Positions 1 through 8,868 of a stretch of 64,000 nucleotides of DNA are shown here, one piece after another. A program made the position numbers and the translations under genes. The notes beneath the pieces were generated by a model, which was given only the letters and a program-made list of their open reading frames with translations, did no database searches and was not told the origin of the DNA. Source of the stretch: Teredinibacter franksiae (GTDB lineage Bacteria; Pseudomonadota; Gammaproteobacteria; Pseudomonadales; Cellvibrionaceae); contig NZ_JACJUV010000001.1 in assembly GCF_014218805.1 (NCBI RefSeq), forward strand, positions 3,608,501-3,672,500, read 5' to 3'. Positions within the stretch are counted from its first letter, which is position 1. Each line of letters opens with the position of its first letter.

Positions 1-1776
1 CAGCGGATAATGATCTTCACCATCGGGCATATAATCATTGTCAGTATCCGGGTTATTGGGGTCGGTACCCAGCTGGTACTCCTGCCTATTGGACAGGCGG
101 TCGTTGTCCATATCCTCGAAGCTGTCGTGTCGAAAGGGGTCGAAGTCGTTAGCGAACTCCCATTGATCGGGCAGTCCATCTTGGTCAGAATCCATGGCGT
201 ACTGTGGGTCAGTTGGTGCGACATCATCGCCATCAAAAAAACCATCGGCGTCGCTGTCGGGTTCGCTGGGGTCGGTACCTAACTGGAACTCCTGCAGGTT
301 ATTTAAACCGTCCTGGTCATTATCCTGTGTGGCGTCCAAGGGGTCGAAGGGGTAGAGGAAGCTGAAGCCATCTTCGTAAGCGTTGGGCAATCCGTCGTTA
401 TCGTCATCGATTTGATAGAGCGCATTGGTGGGGTAGAGGTCGTCAGCGTCAGGAGCGCCATCGGCATCGGAGTCTTCTAATCGCCAATCGGTGCCGGCCA
501 GATATTCTTCCAGCAATGACAGGCCATCACCATCATCGTCCATTTGGGCATCGAAAGGCATCATTGGGTCAAAGCCGTTCACAATCTCCCAGGCATCGGG
601 CAAACCGTCGCTATCAGAATCCAGCGCGCGGGTACGGTCAGTGGGGTAGAGGTCATCGCCATCTGGAATGCCATCCATGTCCGTATCGGGGTGCTGGGGC
701 TCGGTGCCTGCAAAGAACTCTTGAGAATTACCCAGGCCGTCGCCATCGAGATCTTCACTGCCATCCTGCTGGTTATAATCAATGGTGCCATGGAGGTATT
801 CATATTCGGCAGGCATACCATCGCGGTCATCATCGCGGGTGTAGTAGCCGTGTGTTGGGTAATGGTCATAGCCGTCCATCATGCCGTCTAGATCACTGTC
901 AGGGTCGAGCGGGTGTGTGTTGGCCTTAAACTCTTGTAGATTGGTGAAGTTGTCTCCGTCTACGTCCGCCCATAAATCCTGCATGTAGGGGTCGGTACCC
1001 TCGGTAACCTCCCAAAAATCGGGCAGGGTGTCGCCATCGCTATCTTGCAGGTACTGTGGGTTGGTAGGTGCGGGGTCGAAGCCGTCAGAGAATGTGTCGC
1101 CGTCTGTGTCGGGGTTTTCAGGTGACGTGCCTGCAATAAATTCCTGCAGATTGGAGAGGCCGTCGAAATCAAAATCGAAACCGGCGTCTTCTGCGAATAG
1201 TGGGTCGAGAAAGTGTAACTTCTTCTCATACGCGTTGGGCAGGCCGTCACTGTCATCATCTAGTTGGTAGCTAAAAACTAGCGGAAACGCGTCAGTAGCG
1301 TCCAGACTACCATCGCGATCACTGTCTTTGTTGTTGGGGTTTGTTCCTAGCAAAAACTCTTGAAGGTTGGTGAGCCTATCGCTGTCGAAATCGGCTGCGG
1401 CATCTTCATTGAAATTCATGTCTAGGCCGTTAATAATTTCCCAGCTGTCGGGCAGGCCGTCTTCGTCGGTATCCGAAGCTACTCTTGGATTGACGGGGGC
1501 TAAATCAACTCCGTCATCAATACCATCAGTATCGGAATCTATGAGCAGAGGGTGGGTTCCCGCTTGATATTCCTGCAGGTTGGTGAGCAAATCACCATCC
1601 ATATCGGCGTTGCTATCGGGCATGAAAAGATCGAACCCGTAAGCAGTCTCCCAAAGGTCAGGCATGCCATCGCCGTCACTGTCGGTCGTGTCGATTTGTG
1701 CGTTAACGTGGAGTGGTGTTACGGTGAGTAAAAAGACAGTGAAAATGGCGAAAATAAAGCGCGAACCTAGCATCAT
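1..1776 (-). CDS. Secreted calcium-binding (thrombospondin type 3-like) repeat protein, 3' end outside window
   Basis: The frame is open from an ATG at 1776 to the window edge (592 codons), so the C-terminus is missing. An AAGGGG ribosome site lies about 7 nt upstream. The first ~27 residues are a signal peptide (MMLGSRFIFAIFTVFLLTV, ending near NAQ). The rest is a regular array of Asp-rich motifs of the form DSDGDGMPDxWE, followed 30-35 residues later by DxDGDxLTNLQEYxxGTxP and then DTDxDGxxDGxD. These are the hallmarks of thrombospondin type 3 / EF-hand-like calcium-binding repeats. In marine bacteria such arrays act as calcium-stiffened spacers or adhesins in secreted or surface proteins. 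No catalytic domain is visible in the part present; one may lie in the missing C-terminus. Divergent from the gene at 2041. Confidence 0.85.
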   Translation of the reverse strand, partial: MMLGSRFIFAIFTVFLLTVTPLHVNAQIDTTDSDGDGMPDLWETAYGFDLFMPDSNADMDGDLLTNLQEYQAGTHPLLIDSDTDGIDDGVDLAPVNPRVASDTDEDGLPDSWEIINGLDMNFNEDAAADFDSDRLTNLQEFLLGTNPNNKDSDRDGSLDATDAFPLVFSYQLDDDSDGLPNAYEKKLHFLDPLFAEDAGFDFDFDGLSNLQEFIAGTSPENPDTDGDTFSDGFDPAPTNPQYLQDSDGDTLPDFWEVTEGTDPYMQDLWADVDGDNFTNLQEFKANTHPLDPDSDLDGMMDGYDHYPTHGYYTRDDDRDGMPAEYEYLHGTIDYNQQDGSEDLDGDGLGNSQEFFAGTEPQHPDTDMDGIPDGDDLYPTDRTRALDSDSDGLPDAWEIVNGFDPMMPFDAQMDDDGDGLSLLEEYLAGTDWRLEDSDADGAPDADDLYPTNALYQIDDDNDGLPNAYEDGFSFLYPFDPLDATQDNDQDGLNNLQEFQLGTDPSEPDSDADGFFDGDDVAPTDPQYAMDSDQDGLPDQWEFANDFDPFRHDSFEDMDNDRLSNRQEYQLGTDPNNPDTDNDYMPDGEDHYPL

Positions 1777-1862
1777 GAGCATCCCCTTCAATTGATATTC
1801 CTGTGTACCCGGGTATCAAATGCGAAAGTGCGACGGAGTTCAAGGGGGTAAATCAATAGTCG

Positions 1863-1922
1863 CACAAAAACGTGACTTGTGTTGTTAACCCTAATGTTTA
1901 ACAGGGAATTTACGTTTTTGTG
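1863..1922. promoter_or_regulatory. Nested inverted repeat in divergent intergenic region
   Basis: CACAAAAACGT (1863-1873) is exactly complementary to ACGTTTTTGTG (1912-1922). Inside it, TGTTAA (1883-1888) pairs with TTAACA (1898-1903) around almost the same centre. The element lies between two divergently transcribed genes, so an operator or a structured leader is possible. No known regulator consensus was recognised. Confidence 0.35.
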
Positions 1923-2040
1923 AACTTGCCGGTTACCCATATACACGTAATGTCGCAAAAATGATTATAAGAATCTCATTGTTTTATAGGGATTGCTATA
2001 TACTGTTACCACACGTAACAAATGAAGTGGGTGTACATCT

Positions 2041-2325
2041 GTGAACGCATTTATACGATTGATTGTGTTACCTGCTGCGCTGCTCTCAGCGAATGTCATG
2101 GCTTCGGATGGCTTGACTTTAGAGCAATTGACGTCAGCGAAAGCCGTTGTGGCTGAGTACAAGGAGTTACGTAAGACCTGTGCAGGCACTGTTGGAGAAG
2201 AGCGCAAGCAGTGCTTCAAGGTATTGAATGATGCAAACGCAAGCTACCAAAATGCCAAAAAAGAGTTGGCAAGCTTACGTATTCACGACGATACAAATGT
2301 GCATCTGGTGAGCCAGGCTTACTAA
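2041..2325 (+). CDS. Small exported protein of unknown function
   Basis: Encodes 94 residues from a GTG start. Residues 1-22 form a signal peptide (hydrophobic core LIVLPAALLSANVMA, likely cleavage after VMA). The mature part is short, charged and predicted helical, with two cysteines (RKTCAGTVGEERKQC) ten residues apart that could form a disulphide in the periplasm. No family was recognised. The gene stands alone and is followed within 30 bp by a strong terminator, which supports its being a real, independently transcribed gene. The start is uncertain because the ribosome site upstream (AAGTGGGTG) is weak. Confidence 0.6.
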   Translation: MNAFIRLIVLPAALLSANVMASDGLTLEQLTSAKAVVAEYKELRKTCAGTVGEERKQCFKVLNDANASYQNAKKELASLRIHDDTNVHLVSQAY

Positions 2326-2345
2326 GTAGTAAAAAGTCGATTTAC

Positions 2346-2382
2346 AAAAAACCGATTGCCGGCAACAGCAATCGGTTTTTTT
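2346..2382 (+). terminator. Rho-independent terminator after the small exported protein
   Basis: Stem CCGATTGC (2352-2359) pairs with GCAATCGG (2368-2375), preceded by A6 and followed by T7. The A-run on the left means it could also work on the other strand. Confidence 0.85.
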
Positions 2383-2599
2383 ATGCACAGGATGTGCGGT
2401 ATGCCGCGAAGGCCAAGGATGGCCGAGCAGAAAATTGCTCCTCGGCAATTACGTCCTGTGTTGCTTTAACTTGCTACATTCCTGTATCGATGCATTTTCC
2501 GTGCTTTCGCCAGTTAATCGTCATGCGAACGAGATGAGTGCGGCTGCTGCCGCAAGCCTCCGGTGTATTCAATTTTATCTGTGGATATATCGGCCATAT

Positions 2600-2634
2600 A
2601 AAAAAGGCCCTCACGCGAAGCGTAAGAGCCTTTT
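2600..2634 (-). terminator. Rho-independent terminator of uxaB
   Basis: Read on the minus strand, AAGGCTCTTACGC pairs (one weak position) with GCGTGAGGGCCTT around a TTC loop and ends in a T-run. It sits about 20 bp beyond the uxaB stop. The rest of 2383-2599 holds no convincing gene. Confidence 0.75.
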
Positions 2635-2655
2635 CGCTCAGGTCTAACTTAAGGT

Positions 2656-4110
2656 TTATGCGCTGGCAATAGTACCGGCAATACCTTTTTCCAAAATGGC
2701 AACAACGTTGTTACCTACTAGCTCGGCCAGGCCATCCAGTTCGGTCAGATCCTGACCCCAGAAATCGGCATTAGCCAAGAACGCATTTACAACCGCTTTG
2801 GCAGAATCGGCAGAGCCATCGTATTGCTTCCAAGAGTTTGCGGCGAAATCGAGCACTGACTGGTCGTCGTTCAACGCAATTTCTTTACCGTTTACTTCAC
2901 CTTTGTAGAAAGTAATCAGCGAGGCGAGTGAGTAACAGAGCTTAGAAGGCAGTGCGCCTTTACGGGCTATATACTCAGTAACCGAAGGCAGTACGCGGGT
3001 TTTGAACTTGGATACAGAGTTCAGTGAAATACTCATTAGCGCGTGCTTGAGGAACGGGTTGCGAAAGCGGTCCAAGACATCGTTGGAGAACTGTTTCAGC
3101 TCGTCGTCTGGGAGGTCGAGAGTAGGTACGATTTCATCGAAGATCGCGCCCTTAATATAAGCACCCACCACGTCGTCTTCAACTGATTCACGTACATGCT
3201 CGATACCGTATAGGTAAGAAACCGGTACCATAGTGGTGTGTGCACCGTTGAGAATTCGAACTTTACGGGTGCGGTACGGTTCCATGTTGTCGGTGAAGAC
3301 CACGTCTAGGCCGCACTGCTCGGAAGGAATTTCGTCTTTAACCGATGCCGGGCCTTCGATAACCCACAAATGGAATTGCTCACCTTCAACCACCAAGTTG
3401 TCTTGATAGCCTAGCTCTTGTAATAGGCTGTCGATTTTGTCGCGGGGGTAGCCCGGTACAATGCGGTCAACTAGGGTGTTACAGAAAACGTTGGCGTCTT
3501 TCACCCAAGCTTTAAACGCATCACTCAGGCCCCAATCGTCGGCGTATTGCAAAATGATCTTGCACAGGTTATCGCCGTTACGGTCGATGAGCTCGCAAGG
3601 GATAATGATCAGACCTTTGTCGGTAGCTCCAGCAAAGGCTTCAAAGCGGTGGTGCAGCAATGCGGCCATTTTAGCTGGGAAGCTACTGGGTGGCGCGTCG
3701 TCCAGTTTGTCGCCTTTGTGGTAGGCAATACCGGCTTCGGTAGTATTGGAGATTACGAAGCGCAGGTCATCACTGGCGGCAACGGCTTTCAAGGCATCGA
3801 AATCCAGGTAGGGGTCGATACCGCGTTGTATACAGTCGATAACTTCGTTTTCGCTTACGGCTTCGCCATTTTTAATACCGTTGAGGTAAATGGTGTAAAG
3901 GCCGTCTTGATCGTTGAGCATTTTAATCAGGCCCTTGTCGATGGGCTGCACGGCTACCACACCGCCGTCGAATCCGGCCTCTTTATTCATTTTGTTGATC
4001 ATCCAATCAACGAATGCACGTAGAAAGTTACCTTCTCCAAACTGCAGCACGCGCTCTTTGTATACAGGAGCTTGGTGGGTGGAACGATTAAGTTGTGGTA
4101 AGTCGCTCAT
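2656..4110 (-). CDS. uxaB: Tagaturonate reductase (altronate oxidoreductase)
   Basis: NAD-dependent reduction of tagaturonate to altronate, the second step of galacturonate breakdown after pectin degradation; cytosolic. The protein has an N-terminal nucleotide-binding region with the QFGEGNFLRAF motif near residue 20, and the C-terminal mannitol-dehydrogenase-type domain with RVLNGAH-like KVRILNGAHTTMVPVSYL, typical of this long-chain family. I chose the ATG at 4110 because it gives 484 residues, close to the ~483 of known UxaB, and starts MSDLPQLNR. The frame stays open upstream to 4227, but those 39 codons are not family-like. It stands as a single gene with its own terminator; other uxa/uxu genes are not in the window. 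The pectate lyase at 45998 would feed the same pathway. Confidence 0.88.
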   Translation of the reverse strand: MSDLPQLNRSTHQAPVYKERVLQFGEGNFLRAFVDWMINKMNKEAGFDGGVVAVQPIDKGLIKMLNDQDGLYTIYLNGIKNGEAVSENEVIDCIQRGIDPYLDFDALKAVAASDDLRFVISNTTEAGIAYHKGDKLDDAPPSSFPAKMAALLHHRFEAFAGATDKGLIIIPCELIDRNGDNLCKIILQYADDWGLSDAFKAWVKDANVFCNTLVDRIVPGYPRDKIDSLLQELGYQDNLVVEGEQFHLWVIEGPASVKDEIPSEQCGLDVVFTDNMEPYRTRKVRILNGAHTTMVPVSYLYGIEHVRESVEDDVVGAYIKGAIFDEIVPTLDLPDDELKQFSNDVLDRFRNPFLKHALMSISLNSVSKFKTRVLPSVTEYIARKGALPSKLCYSLASLITFYKGEVNGKEIALNDDQSVLDFAANSWKQYDGSADSAKAVVNAFLANADFWGQDLTELDGLAELVGNNVVAILEKGIAGTIASA

Positions 4111-4322
4111 ATCTCGAAGCCTTTTATTGTCAAGAATATTGGTAAACCAGATGGTGCGGCGTGGTTGGCTTGTGCGCCAAGGCTGGTCAGACCAATTATT
4201 ATATATCGACTCTAAAAATAGAGCCAAGGAATCCTTTTGTTATAGCAGGATTTTGGCGGTAGTGAGGTGTTAGCGCTGAAGAAAGTACGATTGGGAGAAA
4301 TTTTACAGTACCAGAGGCTTTT

Positions 4323-4352
4323 ATAGGGTAGCACAGCGCTGCGGTACCCTAT
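4323..4352 (-). terminator. Possible weak terminator of the LysR gene
   Basis: ATAGGGTA (4323-4330) and TACCCTAT (4345-4352) form an 8-bp perfect stem just beyond the LysR stop. The following T-run is poor, so the call is tentative. Confidence 0.35.
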
Positions 4353-4381
4353 CGAGTTGCGGGTGTTCGCCAAGTTTGGGT

Positions 4382-5389
4382 TTACGGTGAGACCGTCGCT
4401 TCTTCTAACTCCCGATTGGTGCGGTGCTCAAAATTTGGTCGAATACTGGTGTCGGCGTGCTCGTGAGCAACATCGGCCACCAAACGGCGTAGCCACTGGT
4501 GCGCAGGGTTAAAGTGCAGTAGTGGGCTCCATGCCATGGTGAGTTCCAATGGCGGAATACCAAATGGCGGTGGAACAAATACTAAGTTTGGATTGTGCTT
4601 CTGTAGTTGTGCCGCTTTACTCGGCAGGGTTACGATCATTTCGCTTACTTCAACCATTTGCAGGGCGGCTTGATAGTGACGGGTAAATACACTGATATGG
4701 CGCTTCTTGTCGATACAGTTCAGTGCAGCGTCCACCCAGCCGAGTCGCTGAACATCATCGGGGTTCACACCAACATCGACCCCCATACCGGTTTTACTTA
4801 CCCAGATATGCTGGGCTTCCATATAACTATCGAAATCAAAGTTGTTGGCGATGGTGTTGTCTGCTGCGAACACACACTTGAAGTTGTCTCGCCATAACAG
4901 CGTTTGGTAAAAGGATTGAGGCAATTCGTCGAATCGGTTAATGACAAAGTCGACAAAGCCCTGTTCAACATCGTGTGAACTAACATCACTGGGGGCCATA
5001 ATGTCGATGGAGATATGCGGTGCCATTTCTCGCAGTTTTGCCAGCACTAAAGGCATCAACGCCGATTCGCCGTAATCGCTTACGGCGATACGGTAAAAAT
5101 GTTCACTCTTTTCTGGCGCGAATTTATTCACTGGCTGAACGACTTGTTCTACCTGTATTAGCAAATCGCGTACATGGGGTTCCAGGTGTTGAGCACGTTC
5201 GGTAGGCTTCATACCTTCGCTGGTACGCACCAGTAAGGGGTCGTCGAACAATTGTCGTAAACGTTTGAGTGCGTTCGACATGGCCGGTTGAGTAATGCCC
5301 AAGAATTCTGCCGCTCGAGTAACGCTTTTCTCCCGTAGCAGCACGTTCAGTGCGACCATCAAATTGAGGTCAACGCCATGTAGATTCAT
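4382..5389 (-). CDS. LysR-family transcriptional regulator
   Basis: 335 residues. Residues ~6-65 form the winged helix-turn-helix typical of LysR proteins (LNLMVALNVLLREKSVTRAAEFLGITQPAMSNALKRLRQLFDDPLLVR), and the rest is a periplasmic-binding-like effector domain. The opening MNLHGVDLNLMVALNVLL is typical of the NodD/LeuO-like branch of the family. The inducer cannot be read from sequence. It lies upstream of uxaB on the same strand with a 270-bp gap, and next to msrQ/msrP downstream of its promoter, so its target is not evident from context. LysR regulators usually control a nearby or divergent gene, but none is divergent here. Confidence 0.9.
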   Translation of the reverse strand: MNLHGVDLNLMVALNVLLREKSVTRAAEFLGITQPAMSNALKRLRQLFDDPLLVRTSEGMKPTERAQHLEPHVRDLLIQVEQVVQPVNKFAPEKSEHFYRIAVSDYGESALMPLVLAKLREMAPHISIDIMAPSDVSSHDVEQGFVDFVINRFDELPQSFYQTLLWRDNFKCVFAADNTIANNFDFDSYMEAQHIWVSKTGMGVDVGVNPDDVQRLGWVDAALNCIDKKRHISVFTRHYQAALQMVEVSEMIVTLPSKAAQLQKHNPNLVFVPPPFGIPPLELTMAWSPLLHFNPAHQWLRRLVADVAHEHADTSIRPNFEHRTNRELEEATVSP

Positions 5390-5476
5390 CGCCGTATCCG
5401 CATTCAGTTAAATTATAGTAGGGGTATAACTAAGGTATACGCCTGTATGAATTTGGAAACACCGAGATAAATCAAA

Positions 5477-6055
5477 TTAATGTCGAATAGGGTCTTTTAG
5501 TGCGAAAAGGTATAGCCTGTGCCCCAAAACCAGCGCTAGCCATAACGTATAAATCACGACTTCCGCGTAGTCGGCGCGTATTAGCCAGATGTAGTGTGCG
5601 ATGGCCAAAATACCTATAACGTAGATGAGTTTGTGAAGGCTCAACCAGCGGTGGCCGAGACGGCGGCGCATGTTTTTGGTCGATGTTATGGCTAGCGGTG
5701 TGAGTAGCAGCCAGGCGCAAAACCCGAGAGTTATGTAGGGGCGGTCGAGTATGTCGTCCCACACGTAGGCCAATGAAAGGGATTGGTCGAAAACCCAGTA
5801 GATGCAAAAATGCAGGCAAACGTAAAAGTAGGCGTACAGCCCTGTCATACGTCGGTAGCGCATGACCTTTTTCCAATTGAAGAGGTTTTTAAGGGGCGTG
5901 TGACTAAGGCTGACAAGTAGGCAGATAAGCGCCCATTTACCCGTTTCGTGGGTGAGGGCCTCCACCGGGTTGGCGCCTAGCCGGTGGGTGAGTAGCTGCC
6001 ATACCAGAAGTAGTGCAGGGGATAGAAGTGTGAAAAATAGGGCTGCCCTTAGCAT
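5477..6055 (-). CDS. msrQ: Protein-methionine-sulfoxide reductase heme-binding subunit MsrQ
   Basis: Integral membrane b-type cytochrome that passes electrons from the respiratory chain to periplasmic MsrP. About 192 residues with six hydrophobic segments, and conserved histidines in LVSLSHTPLKN, YVCLHFCIYW, LHKLIYVIGILAIAHYIW that fit heme ligation. It matches the ferric-reductase-like transmembrane family (former YedZ). I chose the ATG at 6055, which overlaps the msrP stop as TGATG, a typical translational-coupling arrangement; a TTG one codon earlier is also possible. Forms an operon with msrP. Confidence 0.9.
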   Translation of the reverse strand: MLRAALFFTLLSPALLLVWQLLTHRLGANPVEALTHETGKWALICLLVSLSHTPLKNLFNWKKVMRYRRMTGLYAYFYVCLHFCIYWVFDQSLSLAYVWDDILDRPYITLGFCAWLLLTPLAITSTKNMRRRLGHRWLSLHKLIYVIGILAIAHYIWLIRADYAEVVIYTLWLALVLGHRLYLFALKDPIRH

Positions 6056-7041
6056 CAATACAATTTCTTCAGGTCCATGTTTTTATACATATGGGCCACA
6101 TCGGCTGCGTAGCCATTAAACATTTCAGTGGGCGCTTTAAAAAACTCACCAATACGGCGTTCACGTTTTTGGCTCCACCGAGGATGGCTGACTTCGGGGT
6201 TTACGTTGGAATAAAAGCCGTATTCGTTGGGGGCGATCATATTCCAGCTGGTTTTGGGCTCGGTTTTGCTGAAGCGAATTTTGACGATGGATTTAATGCT
6301 TTTGAATCCGTATTTCCAGGGTACGACAAGGCGAATAGGTGCGCCATTTTGATTGGGTAGTTCTTTGCCGTACAAACCAACGGCCATAAAGGTTAAGGGG
6401 TTCATTGCTTCATCTATACGCAGGCCTTCGCGATAAGGCCAGGAAATGGTCGATCGCCTTTGCCCTGGCAGGGGGCGACTTTTGTCGTAAAGGGTTTCAA
6501 AGGCAACATACTTGGCATCACTGGTGGGTTCAAAGCGTTTAAGTAAGTCGGCCAGAGGAAAGCCTGTCCAAGGGATAATCATCGACCAGGCTTCAACGCA
6601 GCGCAGTTTGTATATGCGTTCCTCAAAGGCGTGAGGTTTGAGTATGTCTTCCAGAGTGAATTTCCCCGGTTTTGCACATTCCCCTTCTACTACGATATGC
6701 CAGGGGTCGGTTGATAAGGCACTGGCTCGGTCGGCTGGATCGGTTTTGGCTGTGCCCAATTCGTAGAAGTTGTTGTAGGTGGTAACGTCACCTAGGCGTG
6801 TAAGGGCTTCTTTGTGTTCTTTTGTTCGTGGTGCAGAGGTTATTTTTGCCTGCCATGGTGTGGTTTTCGCGTGAGCCCATTGCGGTAAATAGCCCGCCAA
6901 AGCTGCAGCTCCGGCGTACATCCCGGTGGACATAAATTTTCGTCGCGATAAGTATAGGTTTTCGTCTGTAACCTGATGTTCGCTATACCCGTATTGTGGG
7001 TGTTTAGGGATGAGTGGAAAGCGGGGGCGGGAAGGGGGCAT
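6055..7041 (-). CDS. msrP: Protein-methionine-sulfoxide reductase catalytic subunit MsrP
   Basis: Periplasmic molybdopterin enzyme that repairs oxidised methionines in envelope proteins. 328 residues. The N-terminus carries a twin-arginine signal ([10 protein letters not shown] followed by an Ala-rich hydrophobic stretch to QWAHAK). The oxidoreductase molybdopterin-binding domain follows, with the Mo-ligating cysteine in [11 protein letters not shown] at about residue 148 and the family motif [13 protein letters not shown] near residue 250. Length and order match E. coli YedY/MsrP. It is cotranscribed with msrQ. Its molybdenum need links it to modABC at 57944-60492. Confidence 0.93.
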   Translation of the reverse strand: MPPSRPRFPLIPKHPQYGYSEHQVTDENLYLSRRKFMSTGMYAGAAALAGYLPQWAHAKTTPWQAKITSAPRTKEHKEALTRLGDVTTYNNFYELGTAKTDPADRASALSTDPWHIVVEGECAKPGKFTLEDILKPHAFEERIYKLRCVEAWSMIIPWTGFPLADLLKRFEPTSDAKYVAFETLYDKSRPLPGQRRSTISWPYREGLRIDEAMNPLTFMAVGLYGKELPNQNGAPIRLVVPWKYGFKSIKSIVKIRFSKTEPKTSWNMIAPNEYGFYSNVNPEVSHPRWSQKRERRIGEFFKAPTEMFNGYAADVAHMYKNMDLKKLY

Positions 7042-7146
7042 GGCATAAACCTCTTTATCGTACTGCTAGATAAGATCCCCGTACTCGGAATTGGTTCAGT
7101 TGGGTATGCAAGCTTGGGCGACACTGTGGGTGTCGTCCATTAATGT

Positions 7147-7713
7147 TTATTTTGGCAGTTTTATTCGGCAGTTTTCTTTTTTCAGTTTGGTTGCTTCTAC
7201 GGCAAAATCCAGTTCAGCACCTAGTTTTTCAAAGTCTTCGGCATAACGGCGCTTGGCCTGTTTACGGTATTTCCCTTTGATAAAACGACGAACCTCGGAT
7301 TCGGTCTGTAAAGCAAGGCCAGGCACTTCCACGGGTTTTCGGGTTTTCTCGTCGAGGGCGACCATACTAAAGTAAGAGGTATTGGTGTGTTTGCACAAAC
7401 CTTCTTTAAAGTCTTCAGATTCCACTCGAATGCCCACTTCCATAGAGGAGCGACCTACATAGTTAACCGACGCATAGAGGGTGGCAAGCTCACCAACTTC
7501 TACGGGGTTAAGGAAATTAACGGAATCCACCGATGCTGTTACACAATAGGCTTTGGCGTGGCTGGCGGCGCAGGTGTAGGCGATTTTATCCATAAGCGAA
7601 AGGATAATCCCCCCATGTACTTTGCCACCGAAGTTGGCGTAGGACGGCACCATCAGTTCTTTGAGAATAACTTGTGAATCGGAAACGGGTCGATAAATGT
7701 TAGTCACAGGCAA
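7147..7713 (-). CDS. Acyl-CoA thioesterase, hotdog fold
   Basis: 188 residues. The first ~130 match the YciA/BFIT-type hotdog thioesterase family: MVPSYANFGGKVHGGIILSLMDKIAYTCAASHA contains the conserved N-x-x-G-x-VHGG-x-L-L-x-x-x-D signature with the catalytic Asp, and VDSVNFLNPVEVGEL is the second conserved strand. The enzyme hydrolyses acyl-CoA to free acid and CoA in the cytosol. The C-terminal ~50 residues are Lys/Arg-rich and extend past the core. The listed start is TTG at 7713; a GTG two codons later is equally plausible, as neither has a strong ribosome site. Confidence 0.85.
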   Translation of the reverse strand: MPVTNIYRPVSDSQVILKELMVPSYANFGGKVHGGIILSLMDKIAYTCAASHAKAYCVTASVDSVNFLNPVEVGELATLYASVNYVGRSSMEVGIRVESEDFKEGLCKHTNTSYFSMVALDEKTRKPVEVPGLALQTESEVRRFIKGKYRKQAKRRYAEDFEKLGAELDFAVEATKLKKENCRIKLPK

Positions 7714-7744
7714 GCTACTTGTGTTGAGTTAGACAAAAGACGGT

Positions 7745-8008
7745 TTAGATCCCCATTTTACTCAACGAATCGATAATGTCGCGAACATAACGCTCAGCAA
7801 CCGGATGATGTACCGCAAACCTTGATTCAAGGTTTGTCAATAAATCGGTGATTTCGTTACTGTCCTGGCTGCGCTCAATAACATCCTGCAGCTGGGCATC
7901 GAGGTTTTGCAGCAGCTCCAGTGCCTCAACGTCTGGCGCATCGGCTTTGCCTAGTTCATCGAGTAACTCACCGGCGAGGGTTTTCAATCTGCTGGTTTCG
8001 TCGGTCAT
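7745..8008 (-). CDS. DUF4404 family protein
   Basis: 87 residues, almost entirely helical, with heptad-like leucines (LKTLAGELLDELG, LELLQNLDAQLQDVI) and the conserved ending FAVHHPVAERYVRDIIDSLSKMGI that marks the DUF4404 family. Soluble, no signal peptide; function unknown. It lies between the thioesterase and hpf, all on the minus strand, with gaps of 31 bp and 95 bp. Confidence 0.75.
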   Translation of the reverse strand: MTDETSRLKTLAGELLDELGKADAPDVEALELLQNLDAQLQDVIERSQDSNEITDLLTNLESRFAVHHPVAERYVRDIIDSLSKMGI

Positions 8009-8103
8009 AGCGGTGTGCCTCTGACGAATGATGGTTTAGGGAGAGTTCGCAATAGGCGCAACTCTCCCTGTCAGTATAGAGGGCTTAACGGGTCTTCGTC
8101 GGC

Positions 8104-8424
8104 CTAGAGTTCCTGGGTTTTCATCGGGTTTTCGTGTTGATGGGCTTTTACCGACCCCTTGCGGTGGCTTAGCGCGGCCTCCAGTTTTTTCGCAGAGCCG
8201 GCAATGGCTGCGTACAGATCTTCGTTAGAGGCGTGAACGGAAACGGGGGCGCCCAGATATTGGGTTTGGGCTTCAACTTTTTGCTCGTTTTTTTCAACTG
8301 TGACGATAACGGACAAAGCGTCTAGTTGGGGGAAATGGCTGTGTACCTTGGTGAATTTGTTATTTACGGAGTTGCGGATACCGTCAGTGATATCGACATG
8401 GCGACCAGAAATATTTATTTGCAT
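8104..8424 (-). CDS. hpf: Ribosome hibernation-promoting factor / YfiA-like
   Basis: 106-residue ribosome-associated inhibitor of the short HPF type. It starts MQINISGRHVDITDGIRN and contains VIVTVEKNEQKVEAQ, VSVHASNEDLYAAI and KLEAAL, the ordered strand-helix pattern of the family. It binds the decoding centre of 30S subunits in stationary phase. The ATG at 8424 has AGGAAAGG about 5 nt upstream; an upstream in-frame ATG (8469) would add 15 non-conserved residues. Monocistronic, not next to rpoN/ptsN as in many Gammaproteobacteria. The C-terminal tail is His/Lys-rich. Confidence 0.9.
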   Translation of the reverse strand: MQINISGRHVDITDGIRNSVNNKFTKVHSHFPQLDALSVIVTVEKNEQKVEAQTQYLGAPVSVHASNEDLYAAIAGSAKKLEAALSHRKGSVKAHQHENPMKTQEL

Positions 8425-8500
8425 ATAACCTTTCCTGTTGTTGTCCTCAGGGTGGACTTCGTGGCACATGTAGAGGGGTTGCTAATGGCTTCCCCAGAGG

Positions 8501-8556
8501 GTTGATCGTGATAAGTGATCAACAGCTTCTAACCTATGGGGTTAGAAGGGGTTTTT
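8501..8556 (+). terminator. Two adjacent hairpins with a T-run, in a divergent promoter region
   Basis: GTTGATC (8501-8507) pairs with GATCAAC (8517-8523), and CTTCTAACC (8526-8534) pairs with GGTTAGAAG (8540-8548), followed by T5 at 8552-8556. The structure reads as a plus-strand intrinsic terminator, but no plus-strand gene precedes it. It could be an attenuator in the leader of the 8641 gene, or the end of a small RNA. Confidence 0.5.
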
Positions 8557-8640
8557 CAAGCACCTGTGCCGCAGATGTTGTCGCGGCGCAATATTTTCTG
8601 TTGAATAGCGTTCTTTATTCGTCAAGGGAATTAGATCTCC

Positions 8641-8868
8641 ATGCTGGAAAAGCGACATTTGATTAAACTCGCAAACATGGCAATGCCGTTTGGCCGTTAC
8701 AAGGGCCGGGTACTGATTGACCTGCCGGAGGAGTACTTGCTCTGGTTTTCGAATAAAGGCTTTCCTCCGGGGGAGCTAGGTGAACTATTAGCGTATGCAC
8801 TAGAGATTCAGGTAAATGGTCAAGAAGCTATTCTTGATCCCTTGCGAAATTACCCCGAAGTTCATTAG
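8641..8868 (+). CDS. DUF3820 family protein
   Basis: 75 residues. The signature MPFGRYKGRVLIDLPEEYLLWFSNKGFPPGELGELL is characteristic of DUF3820, a small family of unknown biochemical role annotated in some genomes as a putative quorum-sensing-regulated virulence factor. No signal peptide or membrane segment. The gene's last codons overlap those of the convergent gene on the other strand, and a hairpin covers both ends. Confidence 0.8.
   Translation: MLEKRHLIKLANMAMPFGRYKGRVLIDLPEEYLLWFSNKGFPPGELGELLAYALEIQVNGQEAILDPLRNYPEVH

Noticed and set aside
2435..2647. Frame of 70 codons after the small secreted protein
   Set aside because: No ribosome site or recognisable domain, and it overlaps the uxaB terminator.
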